The translations under genes were made by a program, and so were the position numbers. Shown here one piece after another: positions 54,249 to 62,484 of a stretch of DNA of 64,000 bases. The stretch's first letter is position 1; each line of letters starts with the position of its first letter. The notes below the pieces were generated by a model. That model saw only the letters and a program-made list of their open reading frames with translations, ran no database searches and was not told the DNA's origin. Location of the stretch: NCBI GenBank assembly GCA_024227995.1, contig CP100465.1:1-64000 (forward strand). The letters are read 5' to 3'. Source of the stretch: Halomicrococcus gelatinilyticus. GTDB taxonomy: Archaea; Halobacteriota; Halobacteria; Halobacteriales; Haladaptataceae.

Positions 54249-54893
54249 ATGGCGACTGTGATGGAGTTTACGAGTCCGGTAGCGGAGTTTCCGCTGGGAA
54301 GTGTGTTCGAGAACCTGCCGGGTGTGACCGTTGAACTGGAGCGATTGATTCCACACGAGACGCTGATTATCCCGTACTTCTGGGTGCGTGATGTAGAAAC
54401 GGAGGATATCGAAGCTGCGTTCGAGGCACATTCCGGCGTGAGTAACATTCGAGTGGTCGATAGCGTCGAAGACGAGTATCTCATGCGTGCCGAGTGGGAG
54501 TCGGAGTACTTCGGCATCCTGAGCGCGCTTGCCAAGGCCAACGTCGTCGTGCTTTCCGGGATTGGAACGAAAGAGGAATGGCGGTTCGAGGTACGCGGTG
54601 AGAGTCAGGAGACGCTCGCTGAGTTTCGAGAGTACTGCCAGGAAAACGATATTCCGATAGCAATCACCGCCGTCCACGCCATGCTTCCGATCCAGGGAGA
54701 GGGGTACGAGTTGACCGAGACCCAACGCGAGGCGCTGGTACTAGCCTACGAACGGGGCTACTTCGACTCCCCACGCGAGGCGTCGCTCGAAGAGATTGCC
54801 GACGAGCTCGGTATCACCCAGCAGTCACTATCGTCACGACTCCGCCGGGGACATCGACGCCTCATTGGAGCGACACTCAGCAGTTCGTCGTGA
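54249..54893 (+). CDS. HTH_10 regulator (transposon cargo, rightward)
   Basis: 214 residues. Bat-type N-terminus (MATVMEFTSPVAEFPLGSVFENLPGVTVELERLIPHETLIIPYFWV) and HTH_10 C-terminus (LTETQREALVLAYERGYFDSPREASLEEIADELGITQQSLSSRLRRGHRRLI). The start at MATVMEF matches the family start; an in-frame ATG at 54213 is possible. No GAF or PAS input domain is present, so the N-terminal domain is the likely sensor. Confidence 0.9.
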   Translation: MATVMEFTSPVAEFPLGSVFENLPGVTVELERLIPHETLIIPYFWVRDVETEDIEAAFEAHSGVSNIRVVDSVEDEYLMRAEWESEYFGILSALAKANVVVLSGIGTKEEWRFEVRGESQETLAEFREYCQENDIPIAITAVHAMLPIQGEGYELTETQREALVLAYERGYFDSPREASLEEIADELGITQQSLSSRLRRGHRRLIGATLSSSS

Positions 54894-54975
54894 CCGTTCG
54901 GATGGTCTGCCTTTTAAACATGCTGTATTATCAGCATCCCTGTTGAACCGACTCAGACGGCTAGAATCAGGCTAG

Positions 54976-55332
54976 ATGGGTACAACGATATCTGGGGTTG
55001 GAGTAGAAGCGGTTGAGTACGCTCAGGAATCTGGGACTGTTCGCACCCAGTTCGATCAGGAGAAGACACCAGCGAGCATGGCTGTTGTCGCAACGCTGGC
55101 GGACGTAATGGATACTGATCCTGTAGAACTCGACCTGCTCCATTCCACTGTTGACGCCGACGAATTAGATGCGCTCGTCCGCGTTCGCAACGGGACAAAC
55201 GGGGATACCCACGCTGCATTCACGCACGAGGGGCACGCAATAACCGTACACAGCTACGGTGTGATCACTATCACACCAGAACACGAACTCACAGTGGAGA
55301 AACACGAGAGGGGGCGGGAAGATGACGTCTGA
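54976..55332 (+). CDS. HalOD1-domain output protein (transposon cargo)
   Basis: 118 residues. The HalOD1 pattern: SMAVVATLADVMDTDPVELDLLHSTVDADELDALVRV ... FTHEGHAITVHSYGVITITP. HalOD1 is a haloarchaeal output domain of unknown biochemistry, often paired with small partners. It overlaps the next gene (start 55322), so the two are co-translated. Confidence 0.88.
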   Translation: MGTTISGVGVEAVEYAQESGTVRTQFDQEKTPASMAVVATLADVMDTDPVELDLLHSTVDADELDALVRVRNGTNGDTHAAFTHEGHAITVHSYGVITITPEHELTVEKHERGREDDV

Positions 55333-55507
55333 GGAGACCTCGCTTGCGTCGAAGGAAGAATTAAACGCGGAACTGAAAGACCTCCTTCGCAGGGCCTACG
55401 AGAGTGGAATCGATGTGGAAGGCGGATTCGAATGTCGGAATGGGGTCGAACATCCTGACTGGGACGTGATCGTCACCGAAGTCGAAAAGAACGAGCATTC
55501 GGAGTGA
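55322..55507 (+). CDS. small HalOD1 partner protein (transposon cargo)
   Basis: 61 residues: an N-terminal helix (ELNAELKDLLRRAYESGIDVEGGF), then ECRNGVEHPDWDVIVTEVEKN. Such short genes commonly follow HalOD1 genes and overlap them as here. Function unknown; a regulatory partner is the simplest reading. Confidence 0.75.
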   Translation: MTSEETSLASKEELNAELKDLLRRAYESGIDVEGGFECRNGVEHPDWDVIVTEVEKNEHSE

Positions 55508-55549
55508 ACGACTTCGAGCGTGGCCGGATCGGTAGCAACTACTTGACCT

Positions 55550-55855
55550 GTGAGTGACGAACGCTGTAACCAAGATCGCATCAAACGGGTACTCTCAGCG
55601 CAACAGCGGCGAGTATTACGTGCGCTCCTCGACGAGAGTTCGATGTCTGCTGACCCGATTCTTCGTAAGGGAGAGACTCTCAACTCCGGGGAGTACCTCA
55701 CGATTTGTTACGAACTCCATCACGTCCTACTTCCCGAATTATCGGATGAGGGGTTCATCGAGTTCGACAGGTTCGAAGACAAGGTACGGCGAGGAATGAA
55801 ATTCGACGAGGTACGTCGGTTTCTTGAACAGATCGATGACGACCATGACGAGTGA
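55550..55855 (+). CDS. DUF7344-like small HTH protein (transposon cargo)
   Basis: 101 residues, read from a GTG start (MSDERCNQDRIKRVLSAQQRRVLRALLDESSM) with later strands and helices (SGEYLTICYELHHVLLPELSDEGFIEFD). The helix-turn-helix segment and acidic tail fit haloarchaeal ArsR/DUF7344 regulators. It is the last gene of the cassette, before about 300 bp of non-coding DNA leading to the right inverted repeat. Confidence 0.7.
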   Translation: MSDERCNQDRIKRVLSAQQRRVLRALLDESSMSADPILRKGETLNSGEYLTICYELHHVLLPELSDEGFIEFDRFEDKVRRGMKFDEVRRFLEQIDDDHDE

Positions 55856-56213
55856 CCTGGTCCTGTAATCGATTTGCTGCTGAATGCGCGCTTTGGGCTT
55901 GCACGACTACTTGAACAACTATCAGAACTGGCAGAACCCTCAGCGATCGATACGCACGCATACATAACGGATGCTTCGTCGTTGAGTATCTGAAACGAAC
56001 AGTGTTCGGCTGCTGCATCCACCCTCTGAGTCTTGCATACCAGTACGAGTATTATTTCTACCTGGTAGTTTCTTCAGCACTCAGTTCGCACGTGTAGCGT
56101 TCAGTTGATTCACGTAAACAATTCTCTAAAGAAGAGGAGTTCAACAGAGCCGTCGAACCGGGAAATCGGAACAGTCGGCCTGAAAATCCGTATCGGCGAC
56201 CTGGAAATCCGTA

Positions 56214-57575
56214 TCAGTCGTCCGGGTCGATGGCCGCCAGGTCCATCGCGGATTCGACGTACGTCGTCGAGTGCGTCGCGTCGAGGAACGCCTCGTCGCG
56301 GACGACGGCCCGGTGGAACGGCAGCGTCGTCGCGATTCCCTCGACGCTGGCCTCGTCGAGGACGCGCCGGGCGCGAGCGACGACCTCCTCGCGGTCCTGG
56401 CCCGAGACGACGAGCTTGGCGATGAGCGAGTCGTAGTAGCCGCTGACCTCCTCGCCTTCGTCGACGCCGTCGTCGACGCGCACGCCGATGCCGTTGGGAA
56501 GTCGATACACGTCGAGCACGCCGGGATGCGGCATGAAGTCGTTCGTCGGGTCCTCGGCGTTGACTCGGAACTCCATCGCCGCGCCGCGGAACTCGACGTC
56601 GTCCTGGGCGAAATCGAGCTCCTCGCCCGCGGCGACGCGGAGCTGCCACTTGACGAGGTCGTACCCGGTCCGAACCTCCGAGATGGTGTGTTCGACCTGG
56701 ATGCGCGTGTTCATTTCGAGGAAGTAGAACTCGCCGTCCTGGTAGAGGAACTCCACCGTTCCAGCGTTCGTGTAGCCTGTCTCCGCGACGCCACGACAGG
56801 CGGCGTCCCACATCTGCTGGCGCACCGCTTCGTCGATGGCCGGCGCGGGAGTTTCCTCGACCAGCTTCTGCTGGTTGCGCTGGAGCGTGCAGTCGCGCTC
56901 GCCGAAGTGACGGACGTTCCCCTGGTCGTCGGCGAGCACCTGCACTTCGACGTGGCGTGGATCGTCGAGGTACTTCTCGACGTAGACGTCGGAGTTGCCG
57001 AAGTAGTTCTCGCCTTCGCGACGGGCGTCCCGGACGATGCGCTCGACGTCGTCGCCCGCTTCGACGACCTTCAACCCTTTTCCCCCGCCGCCGCCCGCCG
57101 CCTTCACGGCGACCGGATACCCGTGTTCGTCGGCGAAGGCGCGGACGGTCTCCGCGTCGGTGATTGGTTCCTCCGTCCCGGGCACGATTGGAACGCCGGC
57201 CGACTGCATCGTCTGCCGTGCCCGTATCTTCTCCCCGAGGCGCTCCATGACGTCGCTGGACGGCCCGACCCAGACGACGTCGCTCTCCTCGACCCGCGCT
57301 GCGAAGTCGGCGTTCTCGGCGAACAGACCGTATCCGGGATGGATCGCGTCCACGTCGGCCTTCTCGGCGGCGTCGAGTACTGCGTCCGCGTCGAGGTAGC
57401 TTTTCGTGACCGGCGGTGGCCCGACCTCGTACGCCTCGTCAGCCAGTCGGACGTGTTTGGCCCCGTCGTCGGCTTCACTATGGACGGCGACGGCCTCGAC
57501 GTCGAGTTCCTGGCAGGCGCGAACGACGCGGACGGCAATCTCTCCCCGGTTAGCGACGAGAACGCGGTCGAACAT
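56214..57575 (-). CDS. accC: biotin carboxylase subunit AccC
   Basis: 453 residues, full length. N-terminal [27 protein letters not shown]-grasp Gly-rich loop [14 protein letters not shown] (about 158-171), [10 protein letters not shown] (near residue 290) and the C-terminal lobe are intact. It carboxylates biotin on the BCCP. It is now cut off from pxpB by the 4.3-kb element and has another element 78 bp upstream of its start, so its transcription must come from within that spacer or from the element. Confidence 0.94.
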   Translation of the reverse strand: MFDRVLVANRGEIAVRVVRACQELDVEAVAVHSEADDGAKHVRLADEAYEVGPPPVTKSYLDADAVLDAAEKADVDAIHPGYGLFAENADFAARVEESDVVWVGPSSDVMERLGEKIRARQTMQSAGVPIVPGTEEPITDAETVRAFADEHGYPVAVKAAGGGGGKGLKVVEAGDDVERIVRDARREGENYFGNSDVYVEKYLDDPRHVEVQVLADDQGNVRHFGERDCTLQRNQQKLVEETPAPAIDEAVRQQMWDAACRGVAETGYTNAGTVEFLYQDGEFYFLEMNTRIQVEHTISEVRTGYDLVKWQLRVAAGEELDFAQDDVEFRGAAMEFRVNAEDPTNDFMPHPGVLDVYRLPNGIGVRVDDGVDEGEEVSGYYDSLIAKLVVSGQDREEVVARARRVLDEASVEGIATTLPFHRAVVRDEAFLDATHSTTYVESAMDLAAIDPDD

Positions 57576-57816
57576 ACCAAATGCTAGCCGGGAGGCCAGA
57601 TAAAGTAGTGGCTAGAGAGTTCTGACTGGATACTTTCAGAATCCCGGGTGACAGGCTCCGTTGAAACCCTTTGTCGCTGATAGTTTGTCGAGGGTGTGCT
57701 GAATAGAGAGCGCGTATCTTTTGTCCTCCACTCACGGGCTGTTGGGGTCGTGGTGCCGGTATCGTACCACGAAACTTATACCGAATTAGTGTCGCAGTCC
57801 GCAACTGAACCAAGAA

Positions 57817-58057
57817 ATGGGTAGTCCTCGGTCACGTCGTGCCTTCCTCAAATCGAACACAGTGACGGGGGCGACCCCTGTTTTCCGGCTGTTCCGCACT
57901 ACAGGACTCCCGCAGTTCTCCACTTGCCGTCACAGTGTCCAACGAGGCGGTTGATGAGGTGACGATCAACGTATATATTGGGAAGCCATCGGGGATGAGC
58001 GCCTTGGACAAGACGGCGACGATACAGCCCAAGGGAACTACGAAGTTCCAGATGTAG
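57817..58057 (+). pseudogene. Tat lipoprotein, frameshifted (transposon cargo)
   Basis: The first frame gives MGSPRSRRAFLKSNTVTGAT, a twin-arginine start. After a one-base shift near 57870-57885 a second frame gives FSGCSALQDS (lipobox), then VTVSNEAVDEVTINVYIGKPS and a stop at 58057. The joined product would be a small beta-type lipoprotein similar in layout to 33545-33949. Confidence 0.6.
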
Positions 58058-58201
58058 TTGGGGAACAGAACACGTTTATGTAAGCAAATGATGTTTCACC
58101 GCCGTCATCTCTTTGTAAGAGACTGTCGTACGAGAGTGCGAGTTGGGTGGGGGGAGTGCTGTCGGGACCGTGCGAGAGAAAAGTGGGACGAGACACCAAT
58201 A

Positions 58202-59344
58202 ATGAGTAACGAGCCACACGACACGCCGACTGACACAGAATCGGGCGCCGAACCCCTGCGGGCGACCCGCCGCACTGCGCTTCGCGGGGCAGGCCTCGCC
58301 GGATTACTTGCAATGGCTGGTGGCGGCGCCGCTGCCCGCCAGAACTCCCCGGAGACGAACACCCGCCAAAGTGAAACCGAGACGACAGACGACGACGAAC
58401 CCATCCAGGTGACGTGGGAAAACTACACGCGCGCAGAATCTGACACCTACTTCCAGCGCTACGTCGACTTGGGTGGGTTCGGGCAGTTCTATCACCACCG
58501 CAATCTCATTCCTATTGACGAACAGAGCGTTATCCAGATGAATCGTGACACGCTTTACTCGGCTGGCGTCTTCGACTTGACCGAGCCGGTCACCGTCACG
58601 AAACCGGAGACAGGTGACCGTTACCAGCTGATGATTGTCATCAACCAGAACCACTATGTGTCGCTGTCGTCCACAGCTTCCGGCGAGTTCACGTTGACGC
58701 AGGACGAGATCGGGACGCGATACTGTATGGTCGTGTTCCGCACGTTCTTCGATCCGAGCGATCCAGACGACGTCGAGGCCGCGCAGAGCATTCAGGACGA
58801 GATCACGGCGAGGCAAGCATCGGCGGTCACGACCTTCGACGTCCCAAACTGGGACCAGCAATCACTCGAAGAAATCCGCAACGCGCTCATCACGGTCGGG
58901 AAGACGATGAACGACACGCGAGACACGTACGGTGAAGCCGACGAGGTCGACCCTGTCAAGCATCTCCTCGGCACTGCGGTTGCCTGGGGTGGGATGCCGG
59001 AGTCGGTCACGCTGTTCCTCTTCCGAGTTCCCGAGCGGAACGACGGCGAAACGCCGTACACGCTCACCGTCGAGGACGTCCCCGTCGACGCGTTCTGGTC
59101 GGTCAGCGTCTACAACAGTGGCAAGTATTTCGAGGAGAACGAGTACGACGCGTATTCGATCAACGATGTAACCGCAGAACGAAACGACGACGGGAGCGTC
59201 ACGATTCACTTCGGCGGCGACCCAGATCAGCCGAACTTCCTCTACACGCCTGATGGGTGGAACTACACGGTTCGGCTGTACGGTCCGCGCGAGTCGATTC
59301 TCAACGGGAGCTATCAGTTCCCCGAGGCCAAGCCGGTCGAGTGA
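58202..59344 (+). CDS. DUF1254/DUF1214 secreted protein (transposon cargo)
   Basis: 380 residues. Twin-arginine signal (RATRRTALRGAGLAGLLAMAGGGAAA), then a DUF1254 domain (GGFGQFYHHRNLIPIDEQSVIQMNRDTLYSAGVFDLTEPVTVTKPETGDRYQLMIVI) and a DUF1214 domain (FWSVSVYNSGKYFEENEYDAYSINDVTAERNDDGSVTIHFGG). The pair occurs in secreted proteins of unknown function. It is the main passenger of its element. The start at MSNEPHD follows a TATA-like AAT-rich stretch. Confidence 0.88.
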   Translation: MSNEPHDTPTDTESGAEPLRATRRTALRGAGLAGLLAMAGGGAAARQNSPETNTRQSETETTDDDEPIQVTWENYTRAESDTYFQRYVDLGGFGQFYHHRNLIPIDEQSVIQMNRDTLYSAGVFDLTEPVTVTKPETGDRYQLMIVINQNHYVSLSSTASGEFTLTQDEIGTRYCMVVFRTFFDPSDPDDVEAAQSIQDEITARQASAVTTFDVPNWDQQSLEEIRNALITVGKTMNDTRDTYGEADEVDPVKHLLGTAVAWGGMPESVTLFLFRVPERNDGETPYTLTVEDVPVDAFWSVSVYNSGKYFEENEYDAYSINDVTAERNDDGSVTIHFGGDPDQPNFLYTPDGWNYTVRLYGPRESILNGSYQFPEAKPVE

Positions 59345-59625
59345 GGCGAGCGCAGCGATAGCAGGCGTGCTGGCCGCTGACGCGTGTGTCGTCGCAATGT
59401 CGAATTTCGACTCCGCTTTCATCTCTCCCTGACGGCCGTGCCGAATACACCCTCTCTATTCAGCACACCGGTTATATCAACTGCTGATGATTTCAACAGA
59501 GCCGGGTGACACAAGCATCCACGTGACCGGTGAGGTGAAATGCCACCTCGATGCGCCAAAACGCGAGGACAGGAGTTACAGCGAGTGATTCCTATCCGTT
59601 AGTCGGGTCAGTACATCCCAGTCGC

Positions 59626-62484
59626 TCACTGCTCTAGCGGTTCCCCCGTCTCCTCCACGAGCGCTTCCAGTTCGCTGACCGTGAGCGGATCCACCGGCCG
59701 ACGAGTCCCAGTCTCGGTGTAGAAGATACTAGTGGAGATTGCCCTGTCGGGGTACACGGCTTCTGCAACGCGATAGTAGACGCTCAACTGCTTGCAGTAC
59801 TCGTCTTCGGCGTGGCGGCCACGATCGGTCTTGTAGTCGACGATCTCCACAGAGTCCGCCGTCACGTGAACCAGATCAACAATCCCGGAGATCGTGACCC
59901 GCTCACCGCCGACCTCCATGGGCAGGTACGCGTCCTCTTCGACGAGCAACTCCCCATGCAACCCATCGAGGAACCCTCGAACGTTGCGCTCGTCGTCGTT
60001 CCGTGGGTCGACGTCCTCGCCGAGCGCGTACGCCTCGGCGAAGTCGTGAACGCGAGTCCCGAAGTCAGTGCCCTTGCCTTCTTCGACGTCCTCGAACACG
60101 TCGTCCTGCATGAGCGTGTGCGGCGTGTGGCTCGTCGGTCCCTCGGGCGTCGGCACGGTGACCTGGAGCGTCGTCTGGGTGGTCTCCTCGACCGACCGCT
60201 CGTCCAGGTCAGGCTCGACCGACTCGACGTCGACGGGCAACTCCTCGACGAAGGTGTTGGGGTCGTCGCCAGCGGAGAAGACGACGTGCTGTTCGGCGCG
60301 GGTGATGGCGACGTAGAGGAGGCGGCGTTCCTCGTCGTAGTCGCGGGGGAGACACTTCCGGAGGACGTCCGCGCGCCAGTTGTCGTAGACGTGTGGCACG
60401 CCGTGGGCGTCCGCTGAGTAGCGCTTGCGCTGGCGGAGGCCGACAGGGTCGTCGTAGGTGACGACGCTGTCGCCGCCGCTGGCGGGCGGGAAGCGGCCGC
60501 TGTTCATGTTGGCGAGGACGACGATGGGGTATTCGAGGCCCTTGGTGGCGTGGATGGTCTGGACGGTCACGGAGTCCGTGCCGGCGCCGGCGTGGACCTC
60601 GTGGGTGCTGCCAGCTTCGATGCCGCGCTCGATGAAGCGGACGAGGTCGCCGCGCGTGAGGGTGGTGGCGTCGTGGACGGACTGGAGAGTGTGTAGGACG
60701 ACGTCGGCGGTCGCGCCGTCGTAGCCGTAGCGGTCGAAGACGCGGCGGGCGACGCCGCCGAGCGTGTCGAGGTCGCGAAGTTCCTCGCGGAACGCGACCA
60801 TGTTCTCGGGGTAGGCGTCGCGGTCGAGGATGGCGTCGGCCTCGTCGAGCGTGTAGCCCGCCTGTTCGAGGACGACGGCCCAGCCACGGTCGCGGTCGTC
60901 CTCCAGGATGCGCAGCCAGGCGAGCAGCAGTTTCGCCTGGTCAGTGCGGAACAGTTCGATGCCGCCCTCGTAGGCCATTGGGAGGCCGTACTCCTCGGCG
61001 GTCTGGAGCAGTTCGCGCCCGAAGTCGCGGGTGCGGGTGACGACGGCGACGTCGCCGTAGGTCGGCGGGCGGAGCGTGCCGTCGTCGGCTTCGACGCGGT
61101 AGTCGTCGTTGCCGACAATCTCTTGCACTTTGGCGAGGACGGACTCGCGTTCGTCCTCGCTCTGGATGGCTTCGATGGTGGTGTGCTGGTGGTCGGCGTT
61201 CGACTGCAGGGAGTCGATGCGGTCGCGGACGGCGTCGACGTCGACGTCGTCGTAGTTCGATGCGGGGACGAGCAGGCCGTGCTCGGAGAAGTCGAGGATT
61301 GCCTGGGTGGAGCGGTAGTTCTCGACGAGGGGAATCCGGTCGACGGAATCGGTGGGGAACGCGACGCGTTCGTGGTCGCGGTTGAGTTCGTCGGCGAAGC
61401 GAGCCAGCCGAGATTCGAACTCGACGATGTTGTCGACGTCGGCGTACTGGAAGCTGTAGATGGACTGTTTCCAGTCGCCGACGACGCAGAGGTTGTCCGT
61501 GTCGGCGAGCAGGAGCGCGAGCTTGAACTGGATCTCGCTGGAGTCCTGGAACTCGTCGATCATCACGTACTCGTGGGCGACCGCCTCGCGGACGCGGTGG
61601 TCCTCGCAGAGGAGGACGAACGCGAACAGCTGGAGGAAGCCGAAGTTGAGGTAGTTGCGCCGTAGCGCGAACTGGAGGTACTCGTAGTAGACGTCGTGGA
61701 CGAACTGTTTGAGGGTGGTACGGTCCTCCTCGAAGACGCGCCGGGCGAGACTGGGAGGTACCTGCTTGCCGCTGCCGCGGATCTCGCCTTTCTCGGGTGC
61801 GTCGGGGAGATAGCACTTATCGTGGCCGTAGCGGCCGAGCTTCGAGCGCAGGCGGGACTGCTTGCTGCCGCCGTTCCGGGGCTCGTTCAGCTCGTCGAAG
61901 CGCTCCCTGAACGCGTCGAGGTCGCCGTCGAGATAGCGTTCGCCGTCGCGGTACCAGCCCTCGGGTTCGGGGAAGACGCCCTTCGCGGCGAGTTCGCCGA
62001 CGAGGTCGAGCAGTGCGGTGGGGTCGTCGAGCGCGCGGAGGACGTCGTGGTACTCGGGGTGGTCGTCGCCGAACTGGTCGACGAACTCGCGGAAGAGCGC
62101 CTCCTCGACGAGTTCGTTCTCGACGAGGCGGGTGGAGCCGGTGATGCGGTCGTCGATGCCGAGGTGGGTGGGGGCGTCGTGGCCGTGTTCCTGGAGGACG
62201 TCGTGGCAGAGCGAGTGGAACGTCTGGATGGGGGCGTCGGCGAGTTCGCGCATGCCGTAGTCGCAGTGGCCGACGATGCGCTCTCTCATCTCGGCGGCGG
62301 CGTTGTTGGTGAAGGTGACGAGCAGGACGTCATCGGGGTCGACGGCGTCCTGTTCGACGATGGCGGCGTAGCGTCGGGTGACGGTGAACGTCTTGCCGGT
62401 GCCGGCGCCGGCGTCGACGACGTAGATGCCGTCGGTGCTGTCGATGAGTCGGCGTTGCTGGTCGTTGGGTTCGGGGTCGGTCAT
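59626..62484 (-). CDS. UvrD-family helicase/nuclease (AddA-like)
   Basis: 952 residues. Helicase motif I DAGAGTGKTFTVTRR (24-38), motif II DEFQDSSEIQFK, motif III VVGDWKQSIYSFQYAD, and motifs V/VI QTIHATKGLEYPIVVL and RLLYVAITRAEQHVVFS. The C-terminus has a RecB-type nuclease motif EIVDYKTDRGRH. It matches AddA: helicase plus nuclease for double-strand break resection. Its start overlaps the stop of the next gene upstream (ATGA). Confidence 0.9.
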   Translation of the reverse strand: MTDPEPNDQQRRLIDSTDGIYVVDAGAGTGKTFTVTRRYAAIVEQDAVDPDDVLLVTFTNNAAAEMRERIVGHCDYGMRELADAPIQTFHSLCHDVLQEHGHDAPTHLGIDDRITGSTRLVENELVEEALFREFVDQFGDDHPEYHDVLRALDDPTALLDLVGELAAKGVFPEPEGWYRDGERYLDGDLDAFRERFDELNEPRNGGSKQSRLRSKLGRYGHDKCYLPDAPEKGEIRGSGKQVPPSLARRVFEEDRTTLKQFVHDVYYEYLQFALRRNYLNFGFLQLFAFVLLCEDHRVREAVAHEYVMIDEFQDSSEIQFKLALLLADTDNLCVVGDWKQSIYSFQYADVDNIVEFESRLARFADELNRDHERVAFPTDSVDRIPLVENYRSTQAILDFSEHGLLVPASNYDDVDVDAVRDRIDSLQSNADHQHTTIEAIQSEDERESVLAKVQEIVGNDDYRVEADDGTLRPPTYGDVAVVTRTRDFGRELLQTAEEYGLPMAYEGGIELFRTDQAKLLLAWLRILEDDRDRGWAVVLEQAGYTLDEADAILDRDAYPENMVAFREELRDLDTLGGVARRVFDRYGYDGATADVVLHTLQSVHDATTLTRGDLVRFIERGIEAGSTHEVHAGAGTDSVTVQTIHATKGLEYPIVVLANMNSGRFPPASGGDSVVTYDDPVGLRQRKRYSADAHGVPHVYDNWRADVLRKCLPRDYDEERRLLYVAITRAEQHVVFSAGDDPNTFVEELPVDVESVEPDLDERSVEETTQTTLQVTVPTPEGPTSHTPHTLMQDDVFEDVEEGKGTDFGTRVHDFAEAYALGEDVDPRNDDERNVRGFLDGLHGELLVEEDAYLPMEVGGERVTISGIVDLVHVTADSVEIVDYKTDRGRHAEDEYCKQLSVYYRVAEAVYPDRAISTSIFYTETGTRRPVDPLTVSELEALVEETGEPLEQ

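Larger units (their letters stand above)
51825..56159 (+). mobile_element. cargo transposon 4319 bp (regulatory cassette)
   Basis: The element proper is 51833-56151. The left end GGCTCTGTTGAAATCCT and the complement of the right end GGCTCTGTTGAACTCCT differ at one of 17 positions. Direct repeats GTCGAACC flank it (51825-51832 and 56152-56159). It carries an intact IS5-type transposase and six other genes: a small HTH-like regulator, two HTH_10 regulators, HalOD1, a 61-aa partner and a small HTH-like protein. It separates accC from pxpB, whose spacing without it would be about 150 bp. Confidence 0.93.
57646..59511. mobile_element. cargo transposon 1850 bp (no transposase)
   Basis: The element proper is 57654-59503. 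The left end GGCTCCGTTGAAACCC and the complement of the right end (GGCTCTGTTGAAATCA) are imperfect inverted repeats. Direct repeats GGGTGACA flank it (57646-57653 and 59504-59511). Both ends have GTGTGCTGAATAGAGAG at 36-41 bp inside. It has no transposase, only a DUF1254-type gene and a broken lipoprotein gene, so it is a non-autonomous carrier moved by a related transposase. Confidence 0.93.
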
